Source: Oceaniovalibus guishaninsula JLT2003 (GTDB taxonomy: Bacteria > Pseudomonadota > Alphaproteobacteria > Rhodobacterales > Rhodobacteraceae). Taken from it: a DNA stretch of 55,988 nt. Numbering within the stretch: the stretch's first letter is position 1; each line of letters opens with the position of its first letter. Where the stretch lies: contig NZ_AMGO01000062.1 in NCBI RefSeq assembly GCF_000299575.1, positions 1-55,988 of the forward strand, written 5' to 3'. Made by a program: the position numbers and the translations under genes. A model generated the notes under the pieces. That model was not told the DNA's origin. It did no database searches and saw only the letters and a list, made by a program, of their open reading frames with translations. Positions 44,616 through 53,056 of this stretch are shown here, piece after piece.

Positions 44616-46034
44616 GTGACCGACCCCCAGGCCGCGCTTTCCATGCTGGCCATCTTCATCGTGCTGGTCTTTCTGGGCTTCCCCATCGCGTTCACGCTGA
44701 TGGCGCTGGGCCTGTTCTATGGCTACTTCGCCTATTACGACGAAGGCCGGATGTGGCGTGCCTTCGACCGGCTGGGCGACGATGCCGGCGCGTTGGAAAG
44801 CTGGCGGTTGTGGTTCGAGGGGTTTCTGAACAACCGCATCTTCGACCTGCTCGTCAACCAGACCTACACGGTGATGTCGAACGAGGTTCTGACGGCGATC
44901 CCGTTGTTCCTGTTCATGGGATATATTGTCGAGCGGTCGAACATCGTGGATCGCCTGTTCGGGTCGCTGAACATCGCATCGAAAAACGTGCCGGGGTCGA
45001 TGGGGGTCGCCGCGCTGATCACCTGCGCCCTGTTCGCCACGGCGACGGGCATCGTCGGGGCGGTGGTGACGCTAATGGGCATGCTGGCGCTGCCGCAGAT
45101 GCTCAAGGCGCGCTACGATCCGTCCTTCGCGGCCGGGATCATCTGTGCGGGGGGAACGCTGGGCATCCTGATCCCACCGTCGATCATGCTGATCGTTTAT
45201 GCCGCCGCTTCGGGCGTGTCGATCGTGCGGCTTTACGCGGCGGCGATCCTGCCGGGCCTGATCCTCGTGGGGCTCTATCTGCTCTATGTCGTCGGACGGT
45301 CGATCCTTCAGCCGAAGGTCGCCCCGCGCCCGACTGACGACGAGGTGCCCGATGTCCCGGCGGGCCGCCTGATCTGGATGCTGATCACGTCGTTCTTCCC
45401 GCTGGCCGTCCTGATCCTTGCCGTGCTGGGCTCCATCCTGTTCGGGCTCGCTACCCCGACCGAAGCCGCTGCCATCGGCGCGCTGGGCGGCATCGTGCTG
45501 GCCGTCGCCTATCGCGCGATGACCTTCCTACGATTGCAGGAAAGCGTCTATCTGACGGTGCGGACGACGGCGATGGTCTGCTGGCTGTTCGTCGGCAGCT
45601 ACACCTTCTCGTCGGTCTTCTCGTATCTGGGCGGCGAACACATCATCAGCGACTTCGTGCAGGGGATGGACCTGACCCCGCTGCAATTCCTGATCCTGGC
45701 GCAGATCATCATCTTCCTGCTGGGCTGGCCTCTGGAATGGTCCGAGATCATCATCATCTTCGTGCCAATCTTCCTGCCGCTGCTGGAACTGTTCGGCGTC
45801 GATCCGCTGTTCTTCGGCATCCTCGTGGCACTGAACCTGCAAACGTCCTTCCTGACGCCGCCGATGGCCATGTCGGCCTATTACCTCAAGGGGATCGCGC
45901 CGCCCGAAGTGCAACTGACCATGATCTTCAAGGGCATCATGCCGTTCCTGTTCATGGTCATCCTGTCGATGATCATCGTCTACAACTTCCCCGGCGTGGT
46001 CTATAACCTGCCCGAGATGTTCTATGGGGCGTGA
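44616..46034 (+). CDS. TRAP transporter large membrane subunit (DctM family), system 3
   Basis: This permease of about 472 residues has an inserted polar loop at 35-70 (YYDEGRMWRAFDRLGDDAG) before VLTAIPLFLFMGYIVERSNI. It also has GGTLGILIPPSIMLIVYA and NLQTSFLTPPMAMSAYYL. The GTG at 44616 sits 9 bases after CGGAG and is preferred; a TTG at 44607 would add three residues. The end overlaps the amidase start by 11 bases, tying the transporter to that enzyme. Confidence 0.92.
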   Translation: MTDPQAALSMLAIFIVLVFLGFPIAFTLMALGLFYGYFAYYDEGRMWRAFDRLGDDAGALESWRLWFEGFLNNRIFDLLVNQTYTVMSNEVLTAIPLFLFMGYIVERSNIVDRLFGSLNIASKNVPGSMGVAALITCALFATATGIVGAVVTLMGMLALPQMLKARYDPSFAAGIICAGGTLGILIPPSIMLIVYAAASGVSIVRLYAAAILPGLILVGLYLLYVVGRSILQPKVAPRPTDDEVPDVPAGRLIWMLITSFFPLAVLILAVLGSILFGLATPTEAAAIGALGGIVLAVAYRAMTFLRLQESVYLTVRTTAMVCWLFVGSYTFSSVFSYLGGEHIISDFVQGMDLTPLQFLILAQIIIFLLGWPLEWSEIIIIFVPIFLPLLELFGVDPLFFGILVALNLQTSFLTPPMAMSAYYLKGIAPPEVQLTMIFKGIMPFLFMVILSMIIVYNFPGVVYNLPEMFYGA

Positions 46035-47388
46035 GGGCGCGAACAGGGTGCCGGTCGTCACCCTGACGGCGACCGACCTGCGCGACCGCATCGCCGCGGG
46101 CGCGCTGAGCGCCGAGGAAGTGGCGAATGCCTTTCTGACCCAGATCGAGGCACGCGAGCCCGCCATCGGGGCCTGGGCCTTTCTCGACGGCGACGACATG
46201 ATCGCGCAGGCGCGGCGTCTGGATGCCGACCGGCGCGCGGGCCGGCCGCTGGGCGCGCTGCATGGCCTGCCGGTCGCGGTGAAGGACGTGATCGACGTGG
46301 CCCGGATGCCGACCGGGAACGGCACGCCGATCGACGATGCCCGTATCGCCAGCGAGGACGCGACCTGCATCGCGCGCCTTCGGGCGGCGGGCGCGATCAT
46401 CGCCGGCAAGACGGTGACGGCCGAGCTGGCCTTCATGCATCCCGGCAAGACGCGGAACCCGGTGAATGGCGGCCATACGCCGGGCGGATCGTCCAGCGGA
46501 TCGGCGGCGGCGGTCGCGTCCCGCATGGCTCCGCTGGCTATCGGCACGCAGACCGGCGGTTCGGTCATCCGCCCGGCATCGTTCTGCGGCTGCGTCGGCT
46601 ACAAGCCCACCTTCGGGCGCATTTCACGCGCGGGCGTTTTGCGCCAGTCCCAGACGCTCGATACAATCGGGGTATTCGCGTCGTCCGTCGCGGATGCCGC
46701 TCTGTTGGGTGACGCGCTGTTCGGTCACGATCCGCGCGACCCCGCCATGCGGCCCGGTCCCGGTCCCCGTCTGCTGGAAACCGCGCGCGCCAGGCCCCCC
46801 GTCACGCCCACCCTTGCCCTGTTGCGGATGCCGGGCTGGGAGGAGGCGGTCCATCCCGACATGGCCGCCGCGCTGGACGAACTTGCCGATCATCTGGGCG
46901 ACCGATGTTTCGAGGTGACGCTTCCGCCCCTCTATGACGACGCCGTTCGGATTCGGGAACGGATCAACCTGGCCGAGATGGCGCGCAACTTCGACCGTTA
47001 CGCCCGCCACCGCGAGGCGTTGTCGCCGCGCATGATCGCCGCGCTGGACGAAGGCGGCAGCATTACCGCGCGGGACTATCTGGTCGCGCTCGACTGGCCC
47101 GAAATCCTTCATGCCGGGCTGAAGGAAATCCTGTCGCGGTGCGATGCGATCCTGACAGCCGCCGCACCCGGCCCGGCCCCCGAGGGGCTGGAAAGCACCG
47201 GCAACTCGATCTTCAACGGCCTGTGGACGATGACCGGCATGCCCGCGGTCACGGTGCCCTTGTTCGAGTCGCAGGACGGCCTGCCGATGGGCGCACAGCT
47301 TGTCGGGCCGCGCGAGGGCGACGCACGGCTGCTGCGGACGGCGGGCTGGTTGGTCCGCACCTTGTCACCCAAAGGAGAGGCGCGATGA
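46024..47388 (+). CDS. Amidase (amidase-signature family), coupled to TRAP system 3
   Basis: This 454-residue amidase-signature hydrolase has the Ser-cisSer-Lys triad: K87 in LPVAVKDVID, a serine of GGSSSGSAAA (156-158) and S180 in GTQTGGSVIRPA. It hydrolyses a carboxamide to acid and ammonia; family members act on amino-acid amides, aryl amides or malonamide-like compounds. The start overlaps the TRAP permease gene, so the amide, or a compound with an amide bond, may be what the transporter brings in. That link is inference. It is not GatA: there is no gatB/gatC nearby. Confidence 0.88.
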   Translation: MGREGANRVPVVTLTATDLRDRIAAGALSAEEVANAFLTQIEAREPAIGAWAFLDGDDMIAQARRLDADRRAGRPLGALHGLPVAVKDVIDVARMPTGNGTPIDDARIASEDATCIARLRAAGAIIAGKTVTAELAFMHPGKTRNPVNGGHTPGGSSSGSAAAVASRMAPLAIGTQTGGSVIRPASFCGCVGYKPTFGRISRAGVLRQSQTLDTIGVFASSVADAALLGDALFGHDPRDPAMRPGPGPRLLETARARPPVTPTLALLRMPGWEEAVHPDMAAALDELADHLGDRCFEVTLPPLYDDAVRIRERINLAEMARNFDRYARHREALSPRMIAALDEGGSITARDYLVALDWPEILHAGLKEILSRCDAILTAAAPGPAPEGLESTGNSIFNGLWTMTGMPAVTVPLFESQDGLPMGAQLVGPREGDARLLRTAGWLVRTLSPKGEAR

Positions 47389-47537
47389 CCCGCTTGCTGA
47401 CGATCCTGGCGTTCTGCACCCTGCTCGGGTTTCTGGGCATCCTCGTCTTCGAGGTGATGCGCGTCGATCTTGCCATTGTGGCGGGGGCGACCCTGCTGCT
47501 GGTCGGAATCGACAGCCTGCGCGCCGGAAAGTCCTGA
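47385..47537 (+). CDS. 50-residue two-helix membrane protein coupled to the amidase gene
   Basis: The ATG overlaps the amidase stop (ATGA) after AAAGGAGAGG, a strong ribosome binding site. Two hydrophobic helices are seen, LLTILAFCTLLGFLGILVFEV and LAIVAGATLLLVGIDSL. No family was recognised. Coupling suggests co-expression with the amidase-TRAP operon. It may be an accessory or simply an uncharacterised membrane peptide conserved in the group. Confidence 0.7.
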   Translation: MTRLLTILAFCTLLGFLGILVFEVMRVDLAIVAGATLLLVGIDSLRAGKS

Positions 47538-47543
47538 CGGCCC

Positions 47544-47574
47544 TTGACCTTCCAGTTACGGGAACCCCTATCTT
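47544..47574 (+). promoter_or_regulatory. CueR-type (MerR family) promoter and operator for copA
   Basis: The -35 TTGACC (47544-47549) and -10 TATCTT (47569-47574) are 19 bp apart, longer than the normal 17 as in MerR-family promoters. Between them TTCC (47550-47553) and GGAA (47561-47564) form the symmetric operator core. This matches the copper-efflux promoters controlled by CueR, whose gene follows copA. A frame opening at 47544 was therefore not used as the copA start. Confidence 0.85.
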
Positions 47575-47603
47575 CGGGTTTCGCGGACGGGAAGGAACGG
47601 CTG

Positions 47604-49901
47604 ATGCAGGAAACGGTCACGCTTAATGTCGATGGAATGTCCTGTGCGTCATGCGTGGGGCGGGTCGAGCGGCTGCTGGCGGGAACGCCGGGGGTCGAGG
47701 CCGCGAGTGTCAACCTTGCCACCCGCCGGGCCGAGATTGCGGTCGGCGCGGACGCGCCCGCGCCGGACGCTCTGGCGCGCCTTGTCACCGAGGCGGGCTA
47801 TCCCGCGACCGTCAGACAGGATGATGAACGGCGCGACGATGAAGGCAGGACTGCCGAGACCCGGCTTCTGGCCCGCCAGACGCTGATTGCCGGCCTGCTG
47901 ACGCTGCCGGTCTTCGTGCTTGAAATGGGCAGCCACTTCGTTCCGGGCATGGCGGGCGCGATTGACCGGACCATCGGCTTGCAGGCCAGTTGGCTGATCC
48001 AGTTCGCGCTGGTCACGCTGGTGCTGGTCTGGCCGGGGCGCCGGTTTTTCGTGACCGGCATTCCCGCCTTGCTGAAAGGCGCGCCGGACATGAACGCGCT
48101 GGTCGCCCTCGGCACGGCTGCCGCATGGGGCTATTCCACTGTCGCGCTGTTCGCGCCGGCGCTGCTGCCCGCCGCCAGCCGCGCCGTCTATTTCGAGGCG
48201 GCGGCGGTCATCGTCACGCTGATCCTGCTGGGCCGCTATCTGGAAGCGCGTGCGCGGGGCCGGACGGGGCAGGCCATCCGCAACCTTCTGGCGCTTCAGC
48301 CGCGCGATGCGATGGTCGAACGCGACGGTGTCATCGTGCGGATCGAGAGCGGCGACATCCGGCCCGGCGATACGGTCGTCATGCGCCCCGGCGAACGGAT
48401 TCCGGCCGACGGTATCGTGATTTCGGGAAGTTCGTGGATCGACGAAAGCATGATCACCGGCGAACCCGATCCGGTGCGGAAGGATGTCGGCGCGGCCATC
48501 GTCGGCGGCACCGTGAACGGGGCGGGCATGTTGCGGTTCCGCGCGGAACGCGTCGGCGCGGATACCGTCCTGTCGGGTATCGTGCGGATGGTCGAGAATG
48601 CGCAGGGCGCCAAGCTGCCGATCCAGGGCGCGGCCGACCGCGTGGTGCGCTGGTTCGTTCCTGCCGTGCTGCTGGCGGCGCTGGCGACGATCGGCGCGTG
48701 GCTGGTCTTCGGCCCCGAGCCCGCGCTGACGCTGGCCCTGGTCTCGGGCGTGTCGGTCCTGATCATCGCCTGTCCATGCGCGATGGGGCTGGCCACGCCG
48801 ACCAGCGTGATGGTGGGCACGGGCCGCGCGGCCGAGATGGGCGTTCTCTTTCGCAAGGGCGATGCCTTGCAGACGCTGTCGGACGTGCGCGTCGTCGCCT
48901 TCGACAAGACCGGCACATTGACGCTCGGCCGTCCCGAACTGACCGGCATGCGCGTCGTGCCGGGCGAGGACGAAAACCGCATCCTCGCGCTGGTCGCCGC
49001 GGTCGAGGCCGCGTCCGAGCATCCGGCCGCCCAGGCCATCCTGTCCGCCGCCGGGGACCGTGGCATCGTGCCGCCCACGGCGGAGGGCGTCGAGATCGGC
49101 GTCGGGGCGGGGATCCGCGGCCGTGTGGACGGTCACGATGTCCTTGTGGGGGCCGACCGCTATCTGGTGCAGCACGGTGTGGCGGCCGGCGGTCTGGACG
49201 ATGCTGCAAGGGACATGGCCCAGGCGGGGCGCAGTCCGATCCGCGTCGCGGTGGACGGGCGGATGGTCGCCCTGCTGGAAATCGCCGATCCCGTCCGGCC
49301 GAACGCTGCCGCCGTCGTGGCGGAAATGCGGCGCATGGGCCTTCGGGTCGCCATGGTCACGGGCGACAACGCGGGCACGGCGCATGCGGTGGCCGAAGGT
49401 TTGGGCATCGACGACGTGTTCGCCGAGGTGACACCCGAAGGCAAGCTCGACACCGTCGAGGCGCTGCGCGGCCGTCATGGCGCGTTGGCCTTCGTCGGCG
49501 ACGGGATCAACGATGCGCCGGCGCTGGCCGCCGCCGATATCGGCATCGCGGTCGGAACCGGCACCGACATCGCCATCGAGGCAGCGGACGTGGTGCTGAT
49601 GTCGGGCGATCCGGCAGGCGTGCTGCGCGCGGTCGCGATCAGCCGCGCCACCTTGCGCAACATCCGGCAGAACCTGTTCTGGGCCTTCGCCTACAACACC
49701 GCGCTGATCCCGGTCGCGGCAGGCGTGCTTTGGCCGCTGACGGGAACGCTGCTGTCGCCCATGCTGGCCGCGGGCGCGATGGCGCTGTCGAGCGTCTTCG
49801 TTTTGGGCAACGCGCTGCGGCTGCGGCGCTTCGGCGCCGGACGCGTCGTGCGGCCCGCCGTATCCCCGGCAAGCCGCTATGTGGCGGAGCCTGCGGAATG
49901 A
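47604..49901 (+). CDS. copA: Copper-exporting P-type ATPase CopA
   Basis: This 765-residue P1B ATPase has one N-terminal metal-binding domain with CASC (C14, C17 in [12 protein letters not shown]), the membrane site [13 protein letters not shown], phosphorylation motif DKTGTLT, and hinge [10 protein letters not shown]. It pumps Cu(I) to the periplasm for detoxification. The start ATG at 47604 lies 30 bases past the CueR-type -10 element. The stop overlaps cueR (ATGA). It is distinct from ccoI, which serves oxidase assembly. Confidence 0.95.
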   Translation: MQETVTLNVDGMSCASCVGRVERLLAGTPGVEAASVNLATRRAEIAVGADAPAPDALARLVTEAGYPATVRQDDERRDDEGRTAETRLLARQTLIAGLLTLPVFVLEMGSHFVPGMAGAIDRTIGLQASWLIQFALVTLVLVWPGRRFFVTGIPALLKGAPDMNALVALGTAAAWGYSTVALFAPALLPAASRAVYFEAAAVIVTLILLGRYLEARARGRTGQAIRNLLALQPRDAMVERDGVIVRIESGDIRPGDTVVMRPGERIPADGIVISGSSWIDESMITGEPDPVRKDVGAAIVGGTVNGAGMLRFRAERVGADTVLSGIVRMVENAQGAKLPIQGAADRVVRWFVPAVLLAALATIGAWLVFGPEPALTLALVSGVSVLIIACPCAMGLATPTSVMVGTGRAAEMGVLFRKGDALQTLSDVRVVAFDKTGTLTLGRPELTGMRVVPGEDENRILALVAAVEAASEHPAAQAILSAAGDRGIVPPTAEGVEIGVGAGIRGRVDGHDVLVGADRYLVQHGVAAGGLDDAARDMAQAGRSPIRVAVDGRMVALLEIADPVRPNAAAVVAEMRRMGLRVAMVTGDNAGTAHAVAEGLGIDDVFAEVTPEGKLDTVEALRGRHGALAFVGDGINDAPALAAADIGIAVGTGTDIAIEAADVVLMSGDPAGVLRAVAISRATLRNIRQNLFWAFAYNTALIPVAAGVLWPLTGTLLSPMLAAGAMALSSVFVLGNALRLRRFGAGRVVRPAVSPASRYVAEPAE

Positions 49902-50308
49902 ACATCAAGGAAGCAGCCGCGCGGTCGGATCTGCCGCCCAAGACGATCCGCTATTACGAGGAAATCGGCCTGATTGCGCCGCAGCGTGACCTGAACGGCT
50001 ATCGCCGGTTCGCCGAGGCGGATCTGCATCGCCTGACCTTCCTCAGCCGTGCCCGCGCGCTGGGGTTCAGCATCGAGGAATGCCGCACGCTGCTTGCCCT
50101 CTGGGCGGATCGAAGTCGGGCCAGCGCGGATGTGAAGCGTCTGGCGCAGGGCCATCTGACCGCCATCGAGGCCAAGATCGCCGATCTGAAAGCCATGCAC
50201 GACACGCTGTCGGGGCTGGTCGCGGCCTGCGCGGGCGACGGGCGGCCCGATTGCCCGATCCTGCACCGCCTTGCCCCCGAAAACGAAACCCAGCGGTCGA
50301 ACGGTTGA
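49898..50308 (+). CDS. cueR: MerR-family copper-responsive regulator CueR
   Basis: This 136-residue regulator has an N-terminal winged HTH ([26 protein letters not shown]), a dimerisation helix and a C-terminal metal loop with C111 and C119 (CAGDGRPDC). That loop spacing is the one expected of Cu(I)/Ag(I)-sensing CueR. In place of the Cys found in Hg/Zn sensors it has Ser in the DRSRASADV helix. It lies directly behind copA, whose promoter has the matching 19-bp spacer. Confidence 0.94.
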   Translation: MNIKEAAARSDLPPKTIRYYEEIGLIAPQRDLNGYRRFAEADLHRLTFLSRARALGFSIEECRTLLALWADRSRASADVKRLAQGHLTAIEAKIADLKAMHDTLSGLVAACAGDGRPDCPILHRLAPENETQRSNG

Positions 50309-50321
50309 GAGAGGACGTACC

Positions 50322-51083
50322 ATGCCCAAGGACAACATTTCCAAGCAGGCCGAACTCTATCGCATGGTCATGCCCGACCATCTGTGTCCGTTCGGCCTGA
50401 AATCCAAGGATCTGCTGGAACGCAAGGGGTTCGAGGTGGACGACCACCCCCTGACCACGCGTGAGCAGACCGACGCCTTCAAGGCGAAACACAACGTCGA
50501 TACCACGCCGCAGACCTTCATCGGCGGCGAACGGATCGGCGGTTACGACGATCTGCGGGACTACTTCGGCGAGGACGTGCCCGAAGAAGGCGAGACCAGC
50601 TATCGCCCGGTCATCGCCATCTTCGGCGTCGCCTTCCTGATGGCCCTGGGGCTCAGCTGGTTCGTCTACGGCACGGTGCTGACCGTCCGTGCAGTCGAAT
50701 GGTTCATCGCCGTCTCGATGTGCTTTCTGGCCGTGCAGAAGTTGCAGGACATCGAAAGCTTCTCGACCATGTTCCTCAATTACGACCTGCTGGCGCGGCG
50801 CTGGGTACGCTACGGCTATCTCTATCCCTATGGCGAGGCGCTGGCGGGGATCCTGATGGTGGCCGGTGCGCTGGTCTGGATCTCGGCGCCCGTGGCATTG
50901 TTCATCGGGACGGTCGGCGCGGTGTCGGTGTTCAAGGCGGTCTATATCGACAAGCGCGAACTGAAATGCGCCTGCGTGGGCGGCAACAGCAACGTGCCGC
51001 TCGGCTTCGTGTCGCTGACCGAGAACGTGATGATGATCGTCATGGGTCTCTGGATGCCGCTGCGGGCGCTTGGCGTCTTCTAG
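50322..51083 (+). CDS. Glutaredoxin fused to a MauE/DoxX-like membrane domain
   Basis: This 253-residue protein begins with a glutaredoxin domain (about 1-85) with single-Cys active site C22 (LCPFGLKSKD), cis-Pro TTPQTF and GGYDDLRDYFGED. Four membrane helices of the MauE/DoxX redox-associated type follow (about 95-253), ending with the cysteine pair KCACVGGNSNVPLG and the LTENVMM helix. It follows cueR by 13 bases. Possible roles are thiol transfer across the membrane or copper handling; both are inference. Membrane Grx-MauE fusions are poorly characterised. Confidence 0.8.
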   Translation: MPKDNISKQAELYRMVMPDHLCPFGLKSKDLLERKGFEVDDHPLTTREQTDAFKAKHNVDTTPQTFIGGERIGGYDDLRDYFGEDVPEEGETSYRPVIAIFGVAFLMALGLSWFVYGTVLTVRAVEWFIAVSMCFLAVQKLQDIESFSTMFLNYDLLARRWVRYGYLYPYGEALAGILMVAGALVWISAPVALFIGTVGAVSVFKAVYIDKRELKCACVGGNSNVPLGFVSLTENVMMIVMGLWMPLRALGVF

Positions 51084-51141
51084 GGATGCGGCATCCGGCG
51101 GCAGGGTTGCTGGCGGGGGCGCCACGGCTTATGTGCGGGGC

Positions 51142-51939
51142 ATGAAGCGCTTCGTGCCTTTCCTGTCGTCCGATCCCGTGGTGGCCGTCATCCGTCTGCA
51201 AGGGATCATCGCAACCGGCGGGGCAGGGCGTCTGAACGATGCCGCTGTCGCGCCGCTGATCGAGAAGGCGTTTCGCAGGGGCAGACCCCGCGCCGTGGCG
51301 CTGATGCTCAATTCCCCCGGCGGCAGTCCCGTCCAGTCGTCGCTGATCGCCGGGCGCATCCGGCGGCTGGCCGACGAAAAGCGCGTGCCCGTGATCGCCT
51401 TTGTCGAGGATGTCGCGGCATCGGGCGGTTACTGGCTGGCCTCTGCGGCGGACGAGATTTTTGCCGACGCGACGTCCATCGTCGGGTCCATCGGCGTGAT
51501 CTCGGCCGGGTTCGGCTTCAACGAATTCATCGAGCGTCACGGCGTCAAGCGGCGCGTCTATACGGCCGGGCGGTCGAAATCCATGCTGGATCCCTTCCGC
51601 CCCGAAGATCCGCAGGACGTGGCCCGCCTGCGCCAGTTGCAGGACCAGATCCACGACGCCTTCATCGCGCAGGTGAAGGCGCGGCGCGGCCCGCGGCTGT
51701 CGGACGATCCCGGCCTGTTCACCGGACAGGTCTGGGTCGGCGAACGCGCGCGCGCGGTCGGGTTGATCGACGGCATCGGCCACATGGTTCCCGAGATGAA
51801 GCGCCGCTTCGGCGACAAGGTGCGCTTCAGCGGCTATCGCCAGCGTCGCCCGCTGCTGGCGCGGCTCGGCATGGGCGTGGCCGAGGCGGCGCTGGCCGGG
51901 ATCGAGGATCGCGCCGCCTACGCGCGCTTCGGGCTGTGA
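51142..51939 (+). CDS. S49-family serine peptidase (SppA/SohB-like)
   Basis: This 265-residue single-domain S49 peptidase has the Ser-Lys dyad at S94 (ASGGYWLA) and K146 (TAGRSKSMLDPF), and the oxyanion stretch NSPGGSPVQ. It has no clear signal peptide or membrane anchor, unlike SppA, so it could be cytoplasmic or held by its hydrophobic parts. Family members degrade signal peptides and membrane-protein fragments. The ATG at 51142 (MKRFVPFLSS) is the best start. A tiny zinc-ribbon membrane protein follows 5 bases after its stop. Confidence 0.88.
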   Translation: MKRFVPFLSSDPVVAVIRLQGIIATGGAGRLNDAAVAPLIEKAFRRGRPRAVALMLNSPGGSPVQSSLIAGRIRRLADEKRVPVIAFVEDVAASGGYWLASAADEIFADATSIVGSIGVISAGFGFNEFIERHGVKRRVYTAGRSKSMLDPFRPEDPQDVARLRQLQDQIHDAFIAQVKARRGPRLSDDPGLFTGQVWVGERARAVGLIDGIGHMVPEMKRRFGDKVRFSGYRQRRPLLARLGMGVAEAALAGIEDRAAYARFGL

Positions 51940-51943
51940 CGGC

Positions 51944-52108
51944 ATGATCAAGATCGTCACGCTGTTCCTGATCGGCATGGTCGTGCTTGCCATGTTCGGC
52001 CGCCTGCGTTTTCCCGGCCAGAAGAAGCTGGCGTCGATGAAATGCGCCGCCTGCGGCCGGTATCGGCTGGGCAGCGCCCCATGCCCCTGCGGCGGGAAAC
52101 GGCGCTGA
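51944..52108 (+). CDS. 54-residue membrane protein with a zinc-ribbon-like tail
   Basis: ATG at 51944 follows the S49 peptidase stop by 5 bases. The protein has one N-terminal helix (IVTLFLIGMVVLAMF) and then a basic tail with CAAC and CPC (MKCAACGRYRLGSAPCPC), a four-cysteine zinc ribbon. The stop is immediately followed by the ATG of the exchanger gene. Spacing on both sides supports a real gene. Function unknown; such small proteins appear in alphaproteobacteria. Confidence 0.75.
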   Translation: MIKIVTLFLIGMVVLAMFGRLRFPGQKKLASMKCAACGRYRLGSAPCPCGGKRR

Positions 52109-53056
52109 ATGGATTTTCTGATTGCCGGACTGGGGCTGGCCCTGTTGTTGGCGGCCGGCGACCTGCTGGTGCGGGGCGCGGTGAATACCTCGCTTCGGCT
52201 GGGCGTGCCCGCCCTGATCGTCAGCCTGACCATCGTGGCATTCGGAACGTCGGCGCCTGAACTTCTGATCTCGGTCCAGGCGATCCTGAACGACGCGCCC
52301 GGCATCGCACTGGGCAATGTCGTGGGATCGAATACCGCCAACATCCTTCTGGTGCTGGGCGTGCCCGCGCTGATCTCGGGCCTGAGCATGGAGAATTGCG
52401 ACAGCCGCAAAAGCTATGTCCTGATGCTGGCCGCCAGCCTGCTCTTCATCGGGGTCTGCGCCCTGGGGCCGATCACCTGGCTGCACGGCCTTGTGCTGCT
52501 GGCGGGTCTGGCTTTCGTGCTGACCGGGCAGTTTCGCGATGCGCGCGCGCATCGCAGGCGCGAAAGGGAAACGCCCGCCATCGACGAACCCGAAGGCGCC
52601 GATCCCGACCTGCCGTGGTGGCGCATCCTTCTTTATCTGGCGCTGGGTCTGATCGGCCTGCCCTTGGGCGCCAGCCTGCTGATCGACGCGGCGACGTCCA
52701 TCGCGCAGCGCTTCGGCGTCAGCGACACGGTGATCGGCCTGACGCTGGTGGCCATCGGCACGTCGCTTCCCGAACTCGCCACGACCGTGGTGGCCGCGAT
52801 CCGGCGGCAGGCGGACGTGGCGCTGGGCAATGTCATCGGGTCGAACATGTTCAACCTGCTGGCGATCATCGGACTGGCATCGCTGGTGGGGAACATTCCG
52901 GTCGACCCGTCCTTCCTGACCTTCGACCTGTGGGTGATGCTCGCCGCGTCGCTACTGCTGCTGCCTTTCGTGCTTCTGCGCTGGCATATGGGGCGGGTCT
53001 GGGGCGTGATCTTCTGCGCGCTTTACGTGGGGTATCTGGCGGTGGTGGTGACATGA
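52109..53056 (+). CDS. Na+/Ca2+ exchanger-family inner-membrane protein (YrbG-like)
   Basis: This 315-residue antiporter has the two inverted alpha-repeats of the CaCA family: FGTSAPELLISVQAI (from 46) with GNVVGSNTANILL, and IGTSLPELATTVVAA with GNVIGSNMFNLLAI. The acidic residue in each GTSxPE binds the cation. A cytoplasmic loop (RRERETPAIDEPEGADPD) joins the halves. It is packed between the small zinc-ribbon gene and the SDR gene (ATGA overlap), so the four genes from 51142 look like one transcript. Confidence 0.93.
   Translation: MDFLIAGLGLALLLAAGDLLVRGAVNTSLRLGVPALIVSLTIVAFGTSAPELLISVQAILNDAPGIALGNVVGSNTANILLVLGVPALISGLSMENCDSRKSYVLMLAASLLFIGVCALGPITWLHGLVLLAGLAFVLTGQFRDARAHRRRERETPAIDEPEGADPDLPWWRILLYLALGLIGLPLGASLLIDAATSIAQRFGVSDTVIGLTLVAIGTSLPELATTVVAAIRRQADVALGNVIGSNMFNLLAIIGLASLVGNIPVDPSFLTFDLWVMLAASLLLLPFVLLRWHMGRVWGVIFCALYVGYLAVVVT

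Noticed and set aside
46024-47388. Amidase as GatA of the tRNA amidotransferase
   Set aside because: No gatB or gatC is nearby, and the overlap with a TRAP permease gene favours a catabolic amidase.
47544-47603. Upstream extension of copA to a TTG at 47544
   Set aside because: These bases form the -35, operator and -10 of a CueR-type promoter, and the ATG at 47604 gives the normal CopA N-terminus.
47649-49478. 609-codon minus-strand frame opposite copA
   Set aside because: It has a shadow-type composition and no start signal; copA on the plus strand carries every catalytic motif.
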